Assembly (NCBI RefSeq): GCF_002222055.1
Contig: NZ_MUGS01000029.1
Span: 45,533 to 109,532, forward strand
Direction: 5' to 3'
Length of the DNA stretch: 64,000 bases
DNA from: Flavobacterium araucananum
GTDB lineage: Bacteria; Bacteroidota; Bacteroidia; Flavobacteriales; Flavobacteriaceae
Position numbers and translations under genes: made by a program. The notes beneath the pieces were generated by a model. That model ran no database searches and was not told where the DNA came from. It saw only the letters and a program-made list of their open reading frames with translations. Shown here one piece after another: positions 48,479 through 57,240 of this stretch. Every line of letters starts with the position of its first letter. Position 1 is the stretch's first letter.

Positions 48479-48674
48479 AAAAGTAATAGTCACAGATTAA
48501 AGGATTAAAAATAAAATCTGCTAAATCTGCGTGAAAAATATAAGCTCCAAAAAAAAGAAAAAAATATCAAAAAAAACGTTTGCTGCCTTCTTACCCTCTT
48601 TTTTACTGCGCCATCAAAAACGCTCTTGATTGTAAAAAGAGGGATAAAAAACAGAAACATAACACTTACTAAAA

Positions 48675-49052
48675 ATGGAAGAAATCTTAAATCAATATGA
48701 AACAGTGCAGGCAAGCGATGCTACAATTTGGTTCAAAGCAGGAAAAACAGAAGATTTCCCAACCAATCGTGGTGGTTGCATCAAATACAAAAACAAACAA
48801 ATTGCCATTTTTAACTTTACACGCAGAAACGAATGGTACGCTTGCCAAAATGCCTGCCCGCATAAAATGGAAATGGTACTGGCAAGAGGTATGACGGGAT
48901 CTGCCGATGATATCCCCAAAATTGCCTGTCCGATGCATAAAAAAACATTTTCATTAATCGATGGTTCCAACTTAAATGGCGATGATCTTAAAATTGCAAC
49001 CTATCCAGTTAAAGTCATTGAAGATGAAGTGTTTGTAGGTTTTATAGATTGA
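48675..49052 (+). CDS. nirD: Nitrite reductase small subunit, Rieske type
   Basis: 125 residues. Rieske-like fold with all four cluster ligands visible: CPH (Cys and His in NACPHKME) and CPMH (in IACPMHKKTFSL). Ends with VKVIEDEVFVGF as in NirD. Some NirD proteins lack cluster ligands, so their presence suggests a real [2Fe-2S] centre. Works with NirB in cytoplasmic nitrite reduction. Confidence 0.9.
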   Translation: MEEILNQYETVQASDATIWFKAGKTEDFPTNRGGCIKYKNKQIAIFNFTRRNEWYACQNACPHKMEMVLARGMTGSADDIPKIACPMHKKTFSLIDGSNLNGDDLKIATYPVKVIEDEVFVGFID

Positions 49053-49097
49053 TTTATAAGCCACAGATTACACCTATTAAAAGTATTAAAAGATTTT

Positions 49098-49254
49098 GCC
49101 ACGAATTTCACGAATTAGCACAAATTAAATTAGTGAAATTTGTGACTAAAAAATAATATAATACTCATGCCAATCTAGATGAAATCCAAAAAACCCTTTA
49201 ATCTGTGGCAAAAAATAAAATAATAATTCGTGCTAATTCGTGAAATTCGCGGCA
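49098..49254. repeat. Palindromic intergenic repeat with 25-bp arms
   Basis: Arms 49098-49122 (TGCCACGAATTTCACGAATT...) and 49230-49254 are reverse complements with one mismatch. Interior is A/T-rich with partial matches to the AATCTGTGGCAAAAAATAAA family. Occupies nearly all of the nirD-DUF4202 gap. Confidence 0.7.
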
Positions 49255-49302
49255 GAAAAAAACTTTATTCCCTATCTTTGAAATCTATTATCTTACCAAA
49301 AA

Positions 49303-49887
49303 ATGAACACACCTTTTCAAAAAGCAAGCGAAACGATTGATGCTGAAAATGCTCAGGATCCGAATATAGAAATTGACCAAAATACAGAATTTCCAAAAGA
49401 ATTATTGTATTCGAACAGAATGTATGAAAGACTGATGCAATTTGAACCACAAGCTTCAGAAGAAGTGCAGATTGCGTCAAAAGCACAACACATTTGCCGA
49501 TGGAAAGTTGCAAGAGAATCTTATCCAATGGATCGTGTGGGCTATTTGAGATGGAGAGAAGATCTTAAAAAATTTCATGCTAAAACGACTGCCGACATCT
49601 TAGAAAAAGCAGGATACAATCCGGATTTTATCGCTCGCGTGTCTTTTTTGATCGAAAAAAAACTACTTAAAAAAGATAACGAAACACAATTGCTGGAAGA
49701 TGTTATTTGTCTGGTATTTTTAGAATATTATCTGGATCCTTTTGTTCACAAACACGATGAAGAAAAACTAAAAAACATCATTAAAAAAACCTGGGACAAA
49801 ATGTCTGACAAAGGACATCAGGAAGCTTTAAAAATCAATTATTCTGAAGAAAATTTAAACTTAATAAAAGCTTCTTTGGGATTGTAA
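49303..49887 (+). CDS. DUF4202 domain protein
   Basis: 194 residues, whole length belongs to DUF4202: ASKAQHICRWKVARESYPMDRVGYLRWR near residue 65, then a helical region with DVICLVFLEYYLDPFVHKHDEEK. His residues in helical context give an HD-domain-like look. Function unknown to me; it recurs close to nitrite/nitrate genes, so a role in nitrogen metabolism is plausible. 250 bp after nirD, 101 bp before the sensor kinase. Confidence 0.85.
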   Translation: MNTPFQKASETIDAENAQDPNIEIDQNTEFPKELLYSNRMYERLMQFEPQASEEVQIASKAQHICRWKVARESYPMDRVGYLRWREDLKKFHAKTTADILEKAGYNPDFIARVSFLIEKKLLKKDNETQLLEDVICLVFLEYYLDPFVHKHDEEKLKNIIKKTWDKMSDKGHQEALKINYSEENLNLIKASLGL

Positions 49888-49988
49888 TCTCATGATATAA
49901 AAGGAACAATTTCTATAAATTCAGGAGCAAACACAAATGAAGATATGCGAATTCCATATTCCGATAAAAAAAGAAATATCATCTTCAG

Positions 49989-51794
49989 ATGAAAAAAAAC
50001 AATCAGGAAGCCAGAGATAAAATTACTTTCAAAAATTTACGCCGTTGGTATTTTTTTGCACTCTGGACTATTGCTGTAACCGTCATCTTAAGTCAGATTT
50101 TGGTACAGTACAACTTAGAACAACAATTAAGCGATTCTAAAATCATTAATATTTCCGGCAAACAAAGAATGTTGAGCCAGAAAATCGTAAAAGAAGTTTT
50201 GATCCTGCATTATGTTTCTGATACCGTTTCGCAAAAACAAATTTTGCATTTACAAAACGTTTTAGAACTTTGGAAAAATACACAGAACGCACTCGAAAAC
50301 GGTAGTGATAGTCTGGCTTTTCCAAAAGAAAGAAGTGAAACGCTAAACAAATTGTACTCGGATATTAATCCGGTTTTTAATAGTGTCAGTAAAGCAACTC
50401 ATTTGTTTCTTTTGAATTTAGAACAAAAAAACAATTTAGCTCAAAATCAAAAACTGGTTCAGACTATACTAAAAAATGAAGGCATTTTTCTTTTAAAAAT
50501 GAATCAGATTGTATCGCAATATGATCTCGAAGCACATGAAAAAGTTACAGAACAACGACAAATAGAATATTGGATTTTTGCCTTTACCCTATTTGTTTTA
50601 GTATTAGAATTTTTCTTCATTTTTAAACCTACCAATAAAAAGATCGAGAAACTTATTGCCAAGCTTTTATCTTCTGAAAAAAAGGCTTTAAAACTCGCCT
50701 ATGATACTGAAATCATTAGCGAAATAAAGGAAAACTCGGTAAAAGAATTAAAGTCCCTGAATTATGCGATGGAAAATACGTTACTGTATTGCCGTATTGC
50801 GCCGGATGGTTCTATTATTCATATTGGAGAGAAATTTGCCAAACTGATCAATTATACCCGATTCTCGTCTAATAAAAAATTCTCAGAAGTTCTCACGACA
50901 GACGAAAAGGAACAGCTCAATATAGATCGGATTATTTTTGAAAAACATCGAAGTGGCTGGCAGGGAGAAATTAAAATTATCAATAAAGAAGCACAAACTT
51001 TTTGGTTGGATTTATCGATGATTCCCGTTACAATCAAAAAAGAGGAATCTGAACTTTTGATTATTTGTTTCAACATCACCGAGCGTAAAAAAGCACAACG
51101 GGAAGTGGAGCGTTTGAATATTGAAAACAGTACTGAAAAAATTAATCAACAAAAGATTATTTCGAGTAAAATTGTTGAAAATCAAGAAAATGAGCAAAAC
51201 CGGATCGCCAAGGAAATTCATGATGGAATTGGCCAAATGCTTACCGGTCTTAAATTTAGTCTGGAAAGTATTAATCTTGATGACAAAGAAAAATCAGCTC
51301 AAAAAATTGAATACCTAAAGAAATTATCCCTTGATATTATCAAAGGTGTCCGCACTGCAACTTTCAATTTAATGCCTCCGGAATTAAGTGATCACGGCAT
51401 TGTTTCATCTCTCGCAAAACTAGCGCAGGAGCTTTCAAAATTAACCGGAAAAGAAATTTTGTTTTACAACAAAACCGACTTTAATCAGCGTCTGGATTCT
51501 TTGATCGAAATAAACATTTACCGTCTTGCGCAGGAAGCAATAAATAATGCGATTAAATATGCTGAATCCTCTCATATTATTGTGCAGCTTTCGCACAGCA
51601 ATATGCTACTAAGTATTATTGTAGACGACAACGGAAAAGGTTTTGACATTCATGCTGTTGATAAAAAGCGCAATAGCGAATCCGGAATGGGATTATTGTT
51701 TATGAAAGAAAGGATCCAGTACATAAACGGTCGCGTATTTATTAATTCTATTCCGGGTGAAGGAACGAGAATTACTTTTAATATACCTATTTGA
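49989..51794 (+). CDS. NarX-like sensor histidine kinase (PilJ-type sensor, PAS, HisKA_3)
   Basis: 601 residues. Membrane segments at about 21-41 and 194-212 flank a periplasmic helical sensor of the type IV pili methyl-accepting/NarX-like class; its start ISGKQRMLSQKIVKEVL has the conserved P-box-like SGKQRMLSQ motif that in NarX/NarQ binds nitrate and nitrite. PAS at about 255-370, then HisKA_3 with QNRIAKEIHDGIGQMLTGLKF (His411) and HATPase (VDDNGKGFD; SGMGLLFMKERIQYINGRV). Followed by its response regulator after 136 bp. Expected to sense nitrate or nitrite. Confidence 0.92.
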   Translation: MKKNNQEARDKITFKNLRRWYFFALWTIAVTVILSQILVQYNLEQQLSDSKIINISGKQRMLSQKIVKEVLILHYVSDTVSQKQILHLQNVLELWKNTQNALENGSDSLAFPKERSETLNKLYSDINPVFNSVSKATHLFLLNLEQKNNLAQNQKLVQTILKNEGIFLLKMNQIVSQYDLEAHEKVTEQRQIEYWIFAFTLFVLVLEFFFIFKPTNKKIEKLIAKLLSSEKKALKLAYDTEIISEIKENSVKELKSLNYAMENTLLYCRIAPDGSIIHIGEKFAKLINYTRFSSNKKFSEVLTTDEKEQLNIDRIIFEKHRSGWQGEIKIINKEAQTFWLDLSMIPVTIKKEESELLIICFNITERKKAQREVERLNIENSTEKINQQKIISSKIVENQENEQNRIAKEIHDGIGQMLTGLKFSLESINLDDKEKSAQKIEYLKKLSLDIIKGVRTATFNLMPPELSDHGIVSSLAKLAQELSKLTGKEILFYNKTDFNQRLDSLIEINIYRLAQEAINNAIKYAESSHIIVQLSHSNMLLSIIVDDNGKGFDIHAVDKKRNSESGMGLLFMKERIQYINGRVFINSIPGEGTRITFNIPI

Positions 51795-51862
51795 GCATTA
51801 GATAATTTGTCAATTAGGTAATTACAATATTCTCTAATTGACAAATTATCAAATCATAAAAA

Positions 51863-51903
51863 TTACGTATATTAGCATCTTCTTTATAGATGAATATACG
51901 TAA
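51863..51903 (+). promoter_or_regulatory. Inverted TACGTA operator before the response regulator gene
   Basis: TTACGTATAT (51863-51872) and ATATACGTAA (51894-51903) are perfect reverse complements 21 bp apart. Same TACGTA core as at nirB, narK and the nitrate reductase gene, so the regulator may control itself. Confidence 0.55.
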
Positions 51904-51930
51904 AAATCAAGAATCAAATTTAAGTAAATT

Positions 51931-52590
51931 ATGAGTACTATCATTCGTGTAGCATTGGCAGACGATCATGTTTTTGTAAGAGATGGAATTAAATCATTAC
52001 TCGAAAACGAAGCAAATATTGAGGTTGTAGGCGAAGCTATTGATGGTGCAGATGCTCTTGAGGTGGTTGCGACCAGTAAACCTGATTTGCTTGTAGTAGA
52101 TATTCGCATGCCCAACTTAACAGGTATCGAAGTAGTAGAAAAACTTAGAAGCGAGAACAATAACGTAAAAATTATCATGCTCTCCATGCACGAATCTGAA
52201 GAGTATGTATTAAAATCTATAAAAGCGGGAGCTGATGGATATTTACTAAAAGGTTCAAGCAAAGAAGAATTTTTAAAAGCGCTTCATACTGTTGCTGCCG
52301 GAGGAAAATATTTTAGCGGTGACATCTCTTCTATCTTAATAAGTCAATTGACAAATTCGTCTGCATCATTAGAACTTAAACAAAATCTAGGCGAAGAAAT
52401 GATGATTACCAAAAGAGAAAAAGAAATTCTGACGCTTTTATTGTCCGGAAAAGGAAACAAAGAAATCGCCGAAGCTCTTGATATCAGTAAACGTACTGCC
52501 GAGGTACACCGTTTTAATTTAATGAAGAAGCTTAAAGTCAAAAACTTAATGGAACTTTCTAATAAAGCAGCCGAATACTCTTTACTGTAA
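51931..52590 (+). CDS. NarL-type response regulator
   Basis: 219 residues. Receiver: Asp11-Asp12, phospho-acceptor Asp57 in LLVVDIRMPNLTG, Ser in MLSMHE, Lys in YLLKGSS. LuxR-type HTH at about 155-215: ITKREKEILTLLLSGKGNKEIA and ISKRTAEVHRFNLMKKLKVK. Partner of the NarX-like kinase; by analogy with NarL it should bind TACYYMT heptamers. The TACTTAT-containing elements at nirB, narK and the nitrate reductase gene are candidate targets. Target assignment is inferred. Confidence 0.92.
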   Translation: MSTIIRVALADDHVFVRDGIKSLLENEANIEVVGEAIDGADALEVVATSKPDLLVVDIRMPNLTGIEVVEKLRSENNNVKIIMLSMHESEEYVLKSIKAGADGYLLKGSSKEEFLKALHTVAAGGKYFSGDISSILISQLTNSSASLELKQNLGEEMMITKREKEILTLLLSGKGNKEIAEALDISKRTAEVHRFNLMKKLKVKNLMELSNKAAEYSLL

Positions 52591-52591
52591 A

Positions 52592-52667
52592 TTACGTATT
52601 AATACTTAATTATTTTTGAAAAACTGCGTTTTAGCAGCTTTTAACTACGTTATAGTACTTATTTTTA
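52592..52667 (+). promoter_or_regulatory. Tandem TACGTA/TACTTA elements upstream of narK
   Basis: First element TTACGTATTAATACTTAA (52592-52609), a near-perfect palindrome, followed by the -7 match TATTTTTG (52611-52618). Second element has TACGTTA (52646-52652) and TACTTAT (52656-52662) and then TATTTTTA, one mismatch from TAnnTTTG. The response regulator stop codon is 52590, so control lies directly behind its gene. Confidence 0.6.
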
Positions 52668-52685
52668 TCAAAAAATATAAGTGCT

Positions 52686-54152
52686 ATGAAAACTACAAAC
52701 TCATTAACGCAATCTCACAAAATTTTATTTTTGAACACATTGGCATTTACAGTGTGTTTTGCCTGCTGGACACTAAATGGTGTTTTAGTAACCTTTTTGG
52801 TCGATAACGGAATTTTTCATTGGAGCGTTGTACAAGTAGGCTGGCTTTTGGGTATTCCCATCCTTACAGGTTCTATTATGCGTTTACCAATTGGTATGCT
52901 TACCGATAAATTTGGCGGAAAATATGTTTTTTCCTTACTCCTGCTCCTTTGCTCCATTCCTTTATTTCTACTTCCTTATGCTAACAGTTTTTTTATGTTT
53001 GCTTTGCTTAGTTTTTTCTTTGGTATGGTAGGAACAAGCTTTGCAGTGGGTATAGGTTATACTTCGATTTGGTATCCAAAAGAATGGCAGGGACGTGCTT
53101 TGGGAATCTTCGGAATGGGAAATGCCGGTGCTGCAATAACTACTTTTTTAGCCCCTTCATTACTCAATCATTTCTCTGTTCAGGATCCTCAAAATGGCTG
53201 GAAAATACTTCCTGTTCTTTACGCAATTTCTTTATTGGTAATTGGAGCTGCTTTTCTAATTTTTGCTAAAAACAAAAAAAATGAAAACAATACTAAAAGT
53301 GTTTCGCAAATGCTTAGTTCTTTAAAATCAGCCAGAGTGTGGCGTTTTGGAGCGTACTACTTTTTAGTTTTTGGTTGTTTTGTGGCGTATTCGCAATGGT
53401 TGTTACCCAATTTTATGAACGTATATCAAACCAGTTTGGTAATGGGCGGTTTATTTGCCACGATGTTTAGTCTGCCATCTGGTGTTATCAGGGCTTTTGG
53501 AGGATACTTGTCAGATAAATTTGGAGCCCGAAAAGTGATGTATTGGGTTTTAAGTTCATCTGTGGTTTTGAGCGCCTTGTTAATGATTCCAAAAATGGAA
53601 ATTACGACTACAGGTCCCGGGGTTTTAGCTACTAAAAAAGGAACTATAACCGCTATAGCAAATAACAAAATTAAAATTGGAGAAACAGATTTTGCAGTTG
53701 CGCAAAAGAAAGAAGATACGAGCAAAAATACCCTCTTTCCAACCACTACATCCTGGCAACAAGTGGTGGTCGAAGAAAATCAAACGGTAAAGAAAAAAGA
53801 ACTTTTGGCCAAAGGAATTACAGTAATCAAATTTGATGCAAATATTTGGGTATTTCTGGTTTTGGTCATTCTAATAGGGATTTCATGGGGAATTGGCAAA
53901 GCGGCAGTCTACAAACATATTCCGGAATATTTTCCATCAGAAGTTGGTGTTGTGGGCGGCATGGTAGGTATGATTGGCGGTTTAGGCGGTTTCTTTGGGC
54001 CCATTATCTTTAGCTACTTACTAACAGCGACCGGAATATGGTCAAGCTCCTGGATTTTTATCTTGATTTTTTCTACTGCTTGCTTAATTTGGATGCATTA
54101 TAAAATCACTAAAATTAAGAATGAAAGATTCCTAGCTATACAAAACATCTGA
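52686..54152 (+). CDS. narK: NarK-type nitrate/nitrite transporter with a soluble insertion
   Basis: 488 residues, MFS fold with 12 membrane segments. NarK features: Arg66 in GSIMRLPIGMLTDKFGG and Arg269 in GVIRAFGGYLSDKFG (counterparts of the nitrate-binding arginines), nitrate signatures GMGNAGAAITTFLAPS and GGMVGMIGGLGGFFGP. Residues 304-385 form an ~80-residue non-membrane insertion between TM9 and TM10, containing GVLATKKGTITAIANNKIKI and VVEENQTVKKKELLAKG, which resembles a biotinyl-lipoyl-type barrel sandwich. By topology the loop faces the periplasm. Standard NarK lacks it. Imports nitrate for the reductase encoded nearby. Confidence 0.9.
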   Translation: MKTTNSLTQSHKILFLNTLAFTVCFACWTLNGVLVTFLVDNGIFHWSVVQVGWLLGIPILTGSIMRLPIGMLTDKFGGKYVFSLLLLLCSIPLFLLPYANSFFMFALLSFFFGMVGTSFAVGIGYTSIWYPKEWQGRALGIFGMGNAGAAITTFLAPSLLNHFSVQDPQNGWKILPVLYAISLLVIGAAFLIFAKNKKNENNTKSVSQMLSSLKSARVWRFGAYYFLVFGCFVAYSQWLLPNFMNVYQTSLVMGGLFATMFSLPSGVIRAFGGYLSDKFGARKVMYWVLSSSVVLSALLMIPKMEITTTGPGVLATKKGTITAIANNKIKIGETDFAVAQKKEDTSKNTLFPTTTSWQQVVVEENQTVKKKELLAKGITVIKFDANIWVFLVLVILIGISWGIGKAAVYKHIPEYFPSEVGVVGGMVGMIGGLGGFFGPIIFSYLLTATGIWSSSWIFILIFSTACLIWMHYKITKIKNERFLAIQNI

Positions 54153-54199
54153 AAAACAAGTAGTTGCAAATATATTTCAGAAAAAAAAAGCAGCAACCA

Positions 54200-54242
54200 T
54201 GATCTTTATCATAAAAAAAGGACTACTTTTCCTATAAATTTG
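54200..54242 (+). promoter_or_regulatory. Promoter of the porin gene with FNR-like box
   Basis: TGAT-CTTT-ATCA at 54200-54211 matches 8 of 10 specified bases of TTGAT-N4-ATCAA. The -7 element TAAATTTG is at 54235-54242, putting the box centre about 42 bp before the expected start site (class II activator position). A Crp/Fnr-family gene lies 2 kb downstream at 56448. Confidence 0.55.
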
Positions 54243-54260
54243 CCCTCAAATAAAACAATT

Positions 54261-55523
54261 ATGGAAAAACTTAAAATAATTCTATTCTTATTAGTAGTAG
54301 GAACAGGCGTTAACCTTCAAGCGCAGGAATTAGACGTAAATTTGCAATTAAGACCTCGTTTTGAATATCGTAACGGATATAAAACACTTATTCCTGAAGA
54401 TACCGAAGCAACTTCTCAAATCTCGCAACGTTCAAGATTAAATTTTAATTACAAACAGGATCAATTAACTGTAAAATTAACTTTTCAGAACACCAGAACA
54501 TGGGGAGATGTCGCTACAACTGCAACCAAAGATATAAATGGTATAGCTGTTTTTGAAGCCTGGGCACAATATGATGTAAGCGAAAAGTGGAGCGCAAGAG
54601 CAGGACGACAAGTACTGTCGTATGACAATCAACGTATTATGGGAGAAATCGACTGGTTGCAACAAGGACAAAGTCACGACGCTTTGCTGGTATCATTTCA
54701 TCCTAAAAATCATCAGCTTGATATGGGATTAGCCTATAACTCTGATGCCGAAAATACGTTTCAGACTCCTTATACAGTAGGCAACTACAAAGCCATGCAA
54801 TATGCCTGGTATCATACTAAAGTAAGCGATTTGGGAGTTAGTTTATTAGTCCTCAACACTGGTTATGAATATGCAAATACTGACAAAAAATTACTGGTAG
54901 ATTACAAACAAACTTTTGGTACGTACTTAACGTACAAAACCAAAAAAATTGATAGCAATTTAAGCTTCTACGGTCAAACCGGGAAAAGTGCAAACAAACA
55001 AGTTAGTGCGTGGGATGCTGCAATAAATGTTAACTACAATGCAACAGAAACTTTTAAAGCTGGTCTTGGATATGAATATTTATCAGGAAAAAATTCAGAT
55101 GACAAAAGCACCGTTATCAAATCATTCAACCCTATTTTTGGAACAAACCATGCTTTCAATGGTTACATGGATTATTTTTATGTTGGAGGCGGGCACCAAA
55201 ACAATGTAGGTTTACAAGACGCTTTTTTGAAATTAAACTACAATGTAAAAAAATGGCAATTTGCCTTAATTCCACACGCATTTTTATCTGCGGCCAACGT
55301 AGTTGTTGCAAATGAAAAACTTGATTCTTATTTGGGAACAGAGGTCGATTTTACGACAGGATTTAATTTCAAAAAAGAAATCACACTTACAGGAGGATAT
55401 TCTCAAATGTTTGGGACAAAAACATTAGAAGTTTTAAAAACTCCCGGATATGCCGGACATACCAACAACTGGGCGTGGTTGATGATTTCTGTAAATCCAA
55501 GAATTTTTACCTGGAAGAAATAA
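54261..55523 (+). CDS. Outer-membrane porin, alginate-export family
   Basis: 420 residues from the ATG at 54261 (an in-frame TTG at 54240 precedes it). Signal peptide to about residue 22 (ending LQAQ), then a beta-barrel with typical Alginate_exp features: LQLRPRFEYRNGYK, FQNTRTWGD, FEAWAQYDVSEKWSARAGRQVLSYDNQRIMGE, and alternating strands ending in an aromatic-rich tail. Probably an anion-permeable outer-membrane channel for nitrate or nitrite; this is inferred from its place directly behind narK, not from alginate. Own FNR-like promoter and a strong terminator follow. Confidence 0.85.
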   Translation: MEKLKIILFLLVVGTGVNLQAQELDVNLQLRPRFEYRNGYKTLIPEDTEATSQISQRSRLNFNYKQDQLTVKLTFQNTRTWGDVATTATKDINGIAVFEAWAQYDVSEKWSARAGRQVLSYDNQRIMGEIDWLQQGQSHDALLVSFHPKNHQLDMGLAYNSDAENTFQTPYTVGNYKAMQYAWYHTKVSDLGVSLLVLNTGYEYANTDKKLLVDYKQTFGTYLTYKTKKIDSNLSFYGQTGKSANKQVSAWDAAINVNYNATETFKAGLGYEYLSGKNSDDKSTVIKSFNPIFGTNHAFNGYMDYFYVGGGHQNNVGLQDAFLKLNYNVKKWQFALIPHAFLSAANVVVANEKLDSYLGTEVDFTTGFNFKKEITLTGGYSQMFGTKTLEVLKTPGYAGHTNNWAWLMISVNPRIFTWKK

Positions 55524-55553
55524 ATACTTTTTTTTATATTTAATACTATCATT

Positions 55554-55589
55554 TACCCTTTTCTAAAACTAGAAAAGGGTATTTTTTTT
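55554..55589 (+). terminator. Intrinsic terminator of the porin gene
   Basis: TACCCTTTTCTA (55554-55565) and TAGAAAAGGGTA (55570-55581), a perfect 12-bp stem with AAAC loop, then eight T residues. Very strong rho-independent terminator 30 bp after the stop codon. Confidence 0.93.
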
Positions 55590-55726
55590 GTATCGGAACG
55601 AATCTTTTTTGAGTTTTAATTGGGTATATTTGATCTGGAAAAATAAAAAAGGTTTTACGTTTTAAGACCAAATATCAAGTAAAGCATCAGACGATGTAAA
55701 CTCAAATCCTAATACAAATTTAATCT

Positions 55727-56350
55727 ATGAACAACACCTGGACAGACCGCTGGAACGATCGCTACAGCAGCGAAGAATTTGCTTATGGCGAAGAACCCAA
55801 CAACTATTTAAAAGAACAACTGGAAAAACTAAAAACAGGATCAATACTTTTTCCTGCCGAAGGCGAAGGTCGCAACGCAATTTTTGCCGCTAAATCAGGT
55901 TGGAAAGTTGCTGCATTTGACATTAGTGCCGAAGGAAAAAATAAAGCACTCAAGCTTGCAGAAGCCAATAATGTGCAAATTGATTATCACGTAGGAGAAT
56001 TAGAAACTCTTGCTTATAAGGCTGAGCAATTTGATGCTATTGCCTTAATTTATGCACATTTTCCGGCAGAAATTAAAGCTTCTATTCATAAAACACTTAA
56101 CCAATATTTGCGTAAAGATGGATTTATCATATTTGAAGCTTTTAGCAAAAAACATCTAGAATATCTCGCTATAAATGATAAAGTGGGCGGACCTAAAGAT
56201 ATTGAATCCCTGTTTTCTATTGAAGAAATTCAAGCTGATTTTCCTACTTATGAAATCATTCAATTAGAAGAAAAAGAGATCGAATTAAACGAAGGTTTAT
56301 TTCATAACGGAAAAGGTTCAGTTATTCGGTTTGTTGGAAAGAAAAAATAA
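55727..56350 (+). CDS. Class I SAM-dependent methyltransferase, TehB/thiopurine-type
   Basis: 207 residues. N-terminal [24 protein letters not shown] motif [20 protein letters not shown], then [16 protein letters not shown] and [13 protein letters not shown]. Resembles TehB-like (tellurite resistance) or thiopurine methyltransferases. It has its own upstream region between the porin terminator and its start, and does not obviously belong to nitrate metabolism. Confidence 0.82.
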   Translation: MNNTWTDRWNDRYSSEEFAYGEEPNNYLKEQLEKLKTGSILFPAEGEGRNAIFAAKSGWKVAAFDISAEGKNKALKLAEANNVQIDYHVGELETLAYKAEQFDAIALIYAHFPAEIKASIHKTLNQYLRKDGFIIFEAFSKKHLEYLAINDKVGGPKDIESLFSIEEIQADFPTYEIIQLEEKEIELNEGLFHNGKGSVIRFVGKKK

Positions 56351-56369
56351 ACCCTTTTTTAAAACGCTT

Positions 56370-56410
56370 TGTAGAGGCACACATAAGGGACAACGCAGTG
56401 TGTCTCTGCA
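56370..56410. repeat. Imperfect hairpin repeat after the methyltransferase gene
   Basis: TGTAGAGGCACAC (56370-56382) and GTGTGTCTCTGCA (56398-56410) pair with two mismatches. Such TAGAGGCACAC-type hairpins resemble dispersed intergenic palindromes. It may also terminate both convergent genes. Confidence 0.5.
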
Positions 56411-56447
56411 AAAAATCATTAAAAAACAAGTAGTATTACTTAAAAAT

Positions 56448-57158
56448 TTAAAGAGCAAAATACTTGTGTTCCATAATTTCGGTACGTAATTGAGGAACAT
56501 TCAAAATTCCAATCCTTTTTCCCACTGTTTTTATCAGCATTTCTTTTTTAAGATTAGAAATTACACGAATGGCTTGTTCATCTGTTGTTCCTGCAAAATC
56601 TGCGATTTCTTTTCTGGAAAGTTCAATATCGATTAGCCCATCGGTTTGACCAAACTTACGATGTATGTACAATAACAAATCGATTACGCGTTCGCGAACA
56701 TTCATGTGAGCAATTTTTCTAATGTTGTTCTCACTTTTATTCAATTCATCGGCATAGAATAACATTAAGGCATACGTAAATTCAGGAACGTTGAGAAGAA
56801 TCTCTAACATCGTTTCGTTACTAAAATTGCATAAAACAGTATCTTCCAGAGCAGAAGCGCCAATCAAATATCGTTTGCTTGCTCCAAAGCCGCGAAAGCC
56901 TATTGTGTCCCCATTTTTGGTCAGGCGAACAATTTGCTCCCGACCATTTATTCCGGTTTTTATTGTTTTTACTTTTCCTGAACATATAAAATAAAGACCT
57001 TGTATAGGAGCTCCTTCTTTTATAAATGGAGTCGATTTTTTGCAAACAAAAGTCTGTTTTTTTAATACATACTCTTTCATTCTTTCTAAGTATAAATGTT
57101 TCTTAATAAAACAATTTTCATTGCTACACGTATAACAAATAAGGTGCTCTTCTTTCAT
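56448..57158 (-). CDS. Crp/Fnr-family regulator with N-terminal cysteine cluster
   Basis: 236 residues from the ATG at 57158; an in-frame ATG at 57185 adds 9 residues. N-terminal Cys8, Cys11, Cys16 (CYTCSNENC) and Cys110 have nearly FNR spacing (FNR: Cys20, 23, 29, 122), although CX2CX4C replaces CX2CX5C. cNMP-like beta barrel 35-125, long dimer helix, and HTH at 180-225 (RKEIADFAGTTDEQAIRVISNLKKE). Divergent from the nitrate reductase gene, sharing a palindromic operator. Probably an oxygen- or NO-responsive regulator of nitrate genes; the FNR-like box at 54200 is a candidate target. Confidence 0.88.
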   Translation of the reverse strand: MKEEHLICYTCSNENCFIKKHLYLERMKEYVLKKQTFVCKKSTPFIKEGAPIQGLYFICSGKVKTIKTGINGREQIVRLTKNGDTIGFRGFGASKRYLIGASALEDTVLCNFSNETMLEILLNVPEFTYALMLFYADELNKSENNIRKIAHMNVRERVIDLLLYIHRKFGQTDGLIDIELSRKEIADFAGTTDEQAIRVISNLKKEMLIKTVGKRIGILNVPQLRTEIMEHKYFAL

Positions 57159-57240
57159 GAATCTTAATTTTACTGCATTAAACACTCCGTAGTTGTTCCT
57201 CTTCTATTTTAATTCAAAGTAGAAAATAAAACACAAAAAT

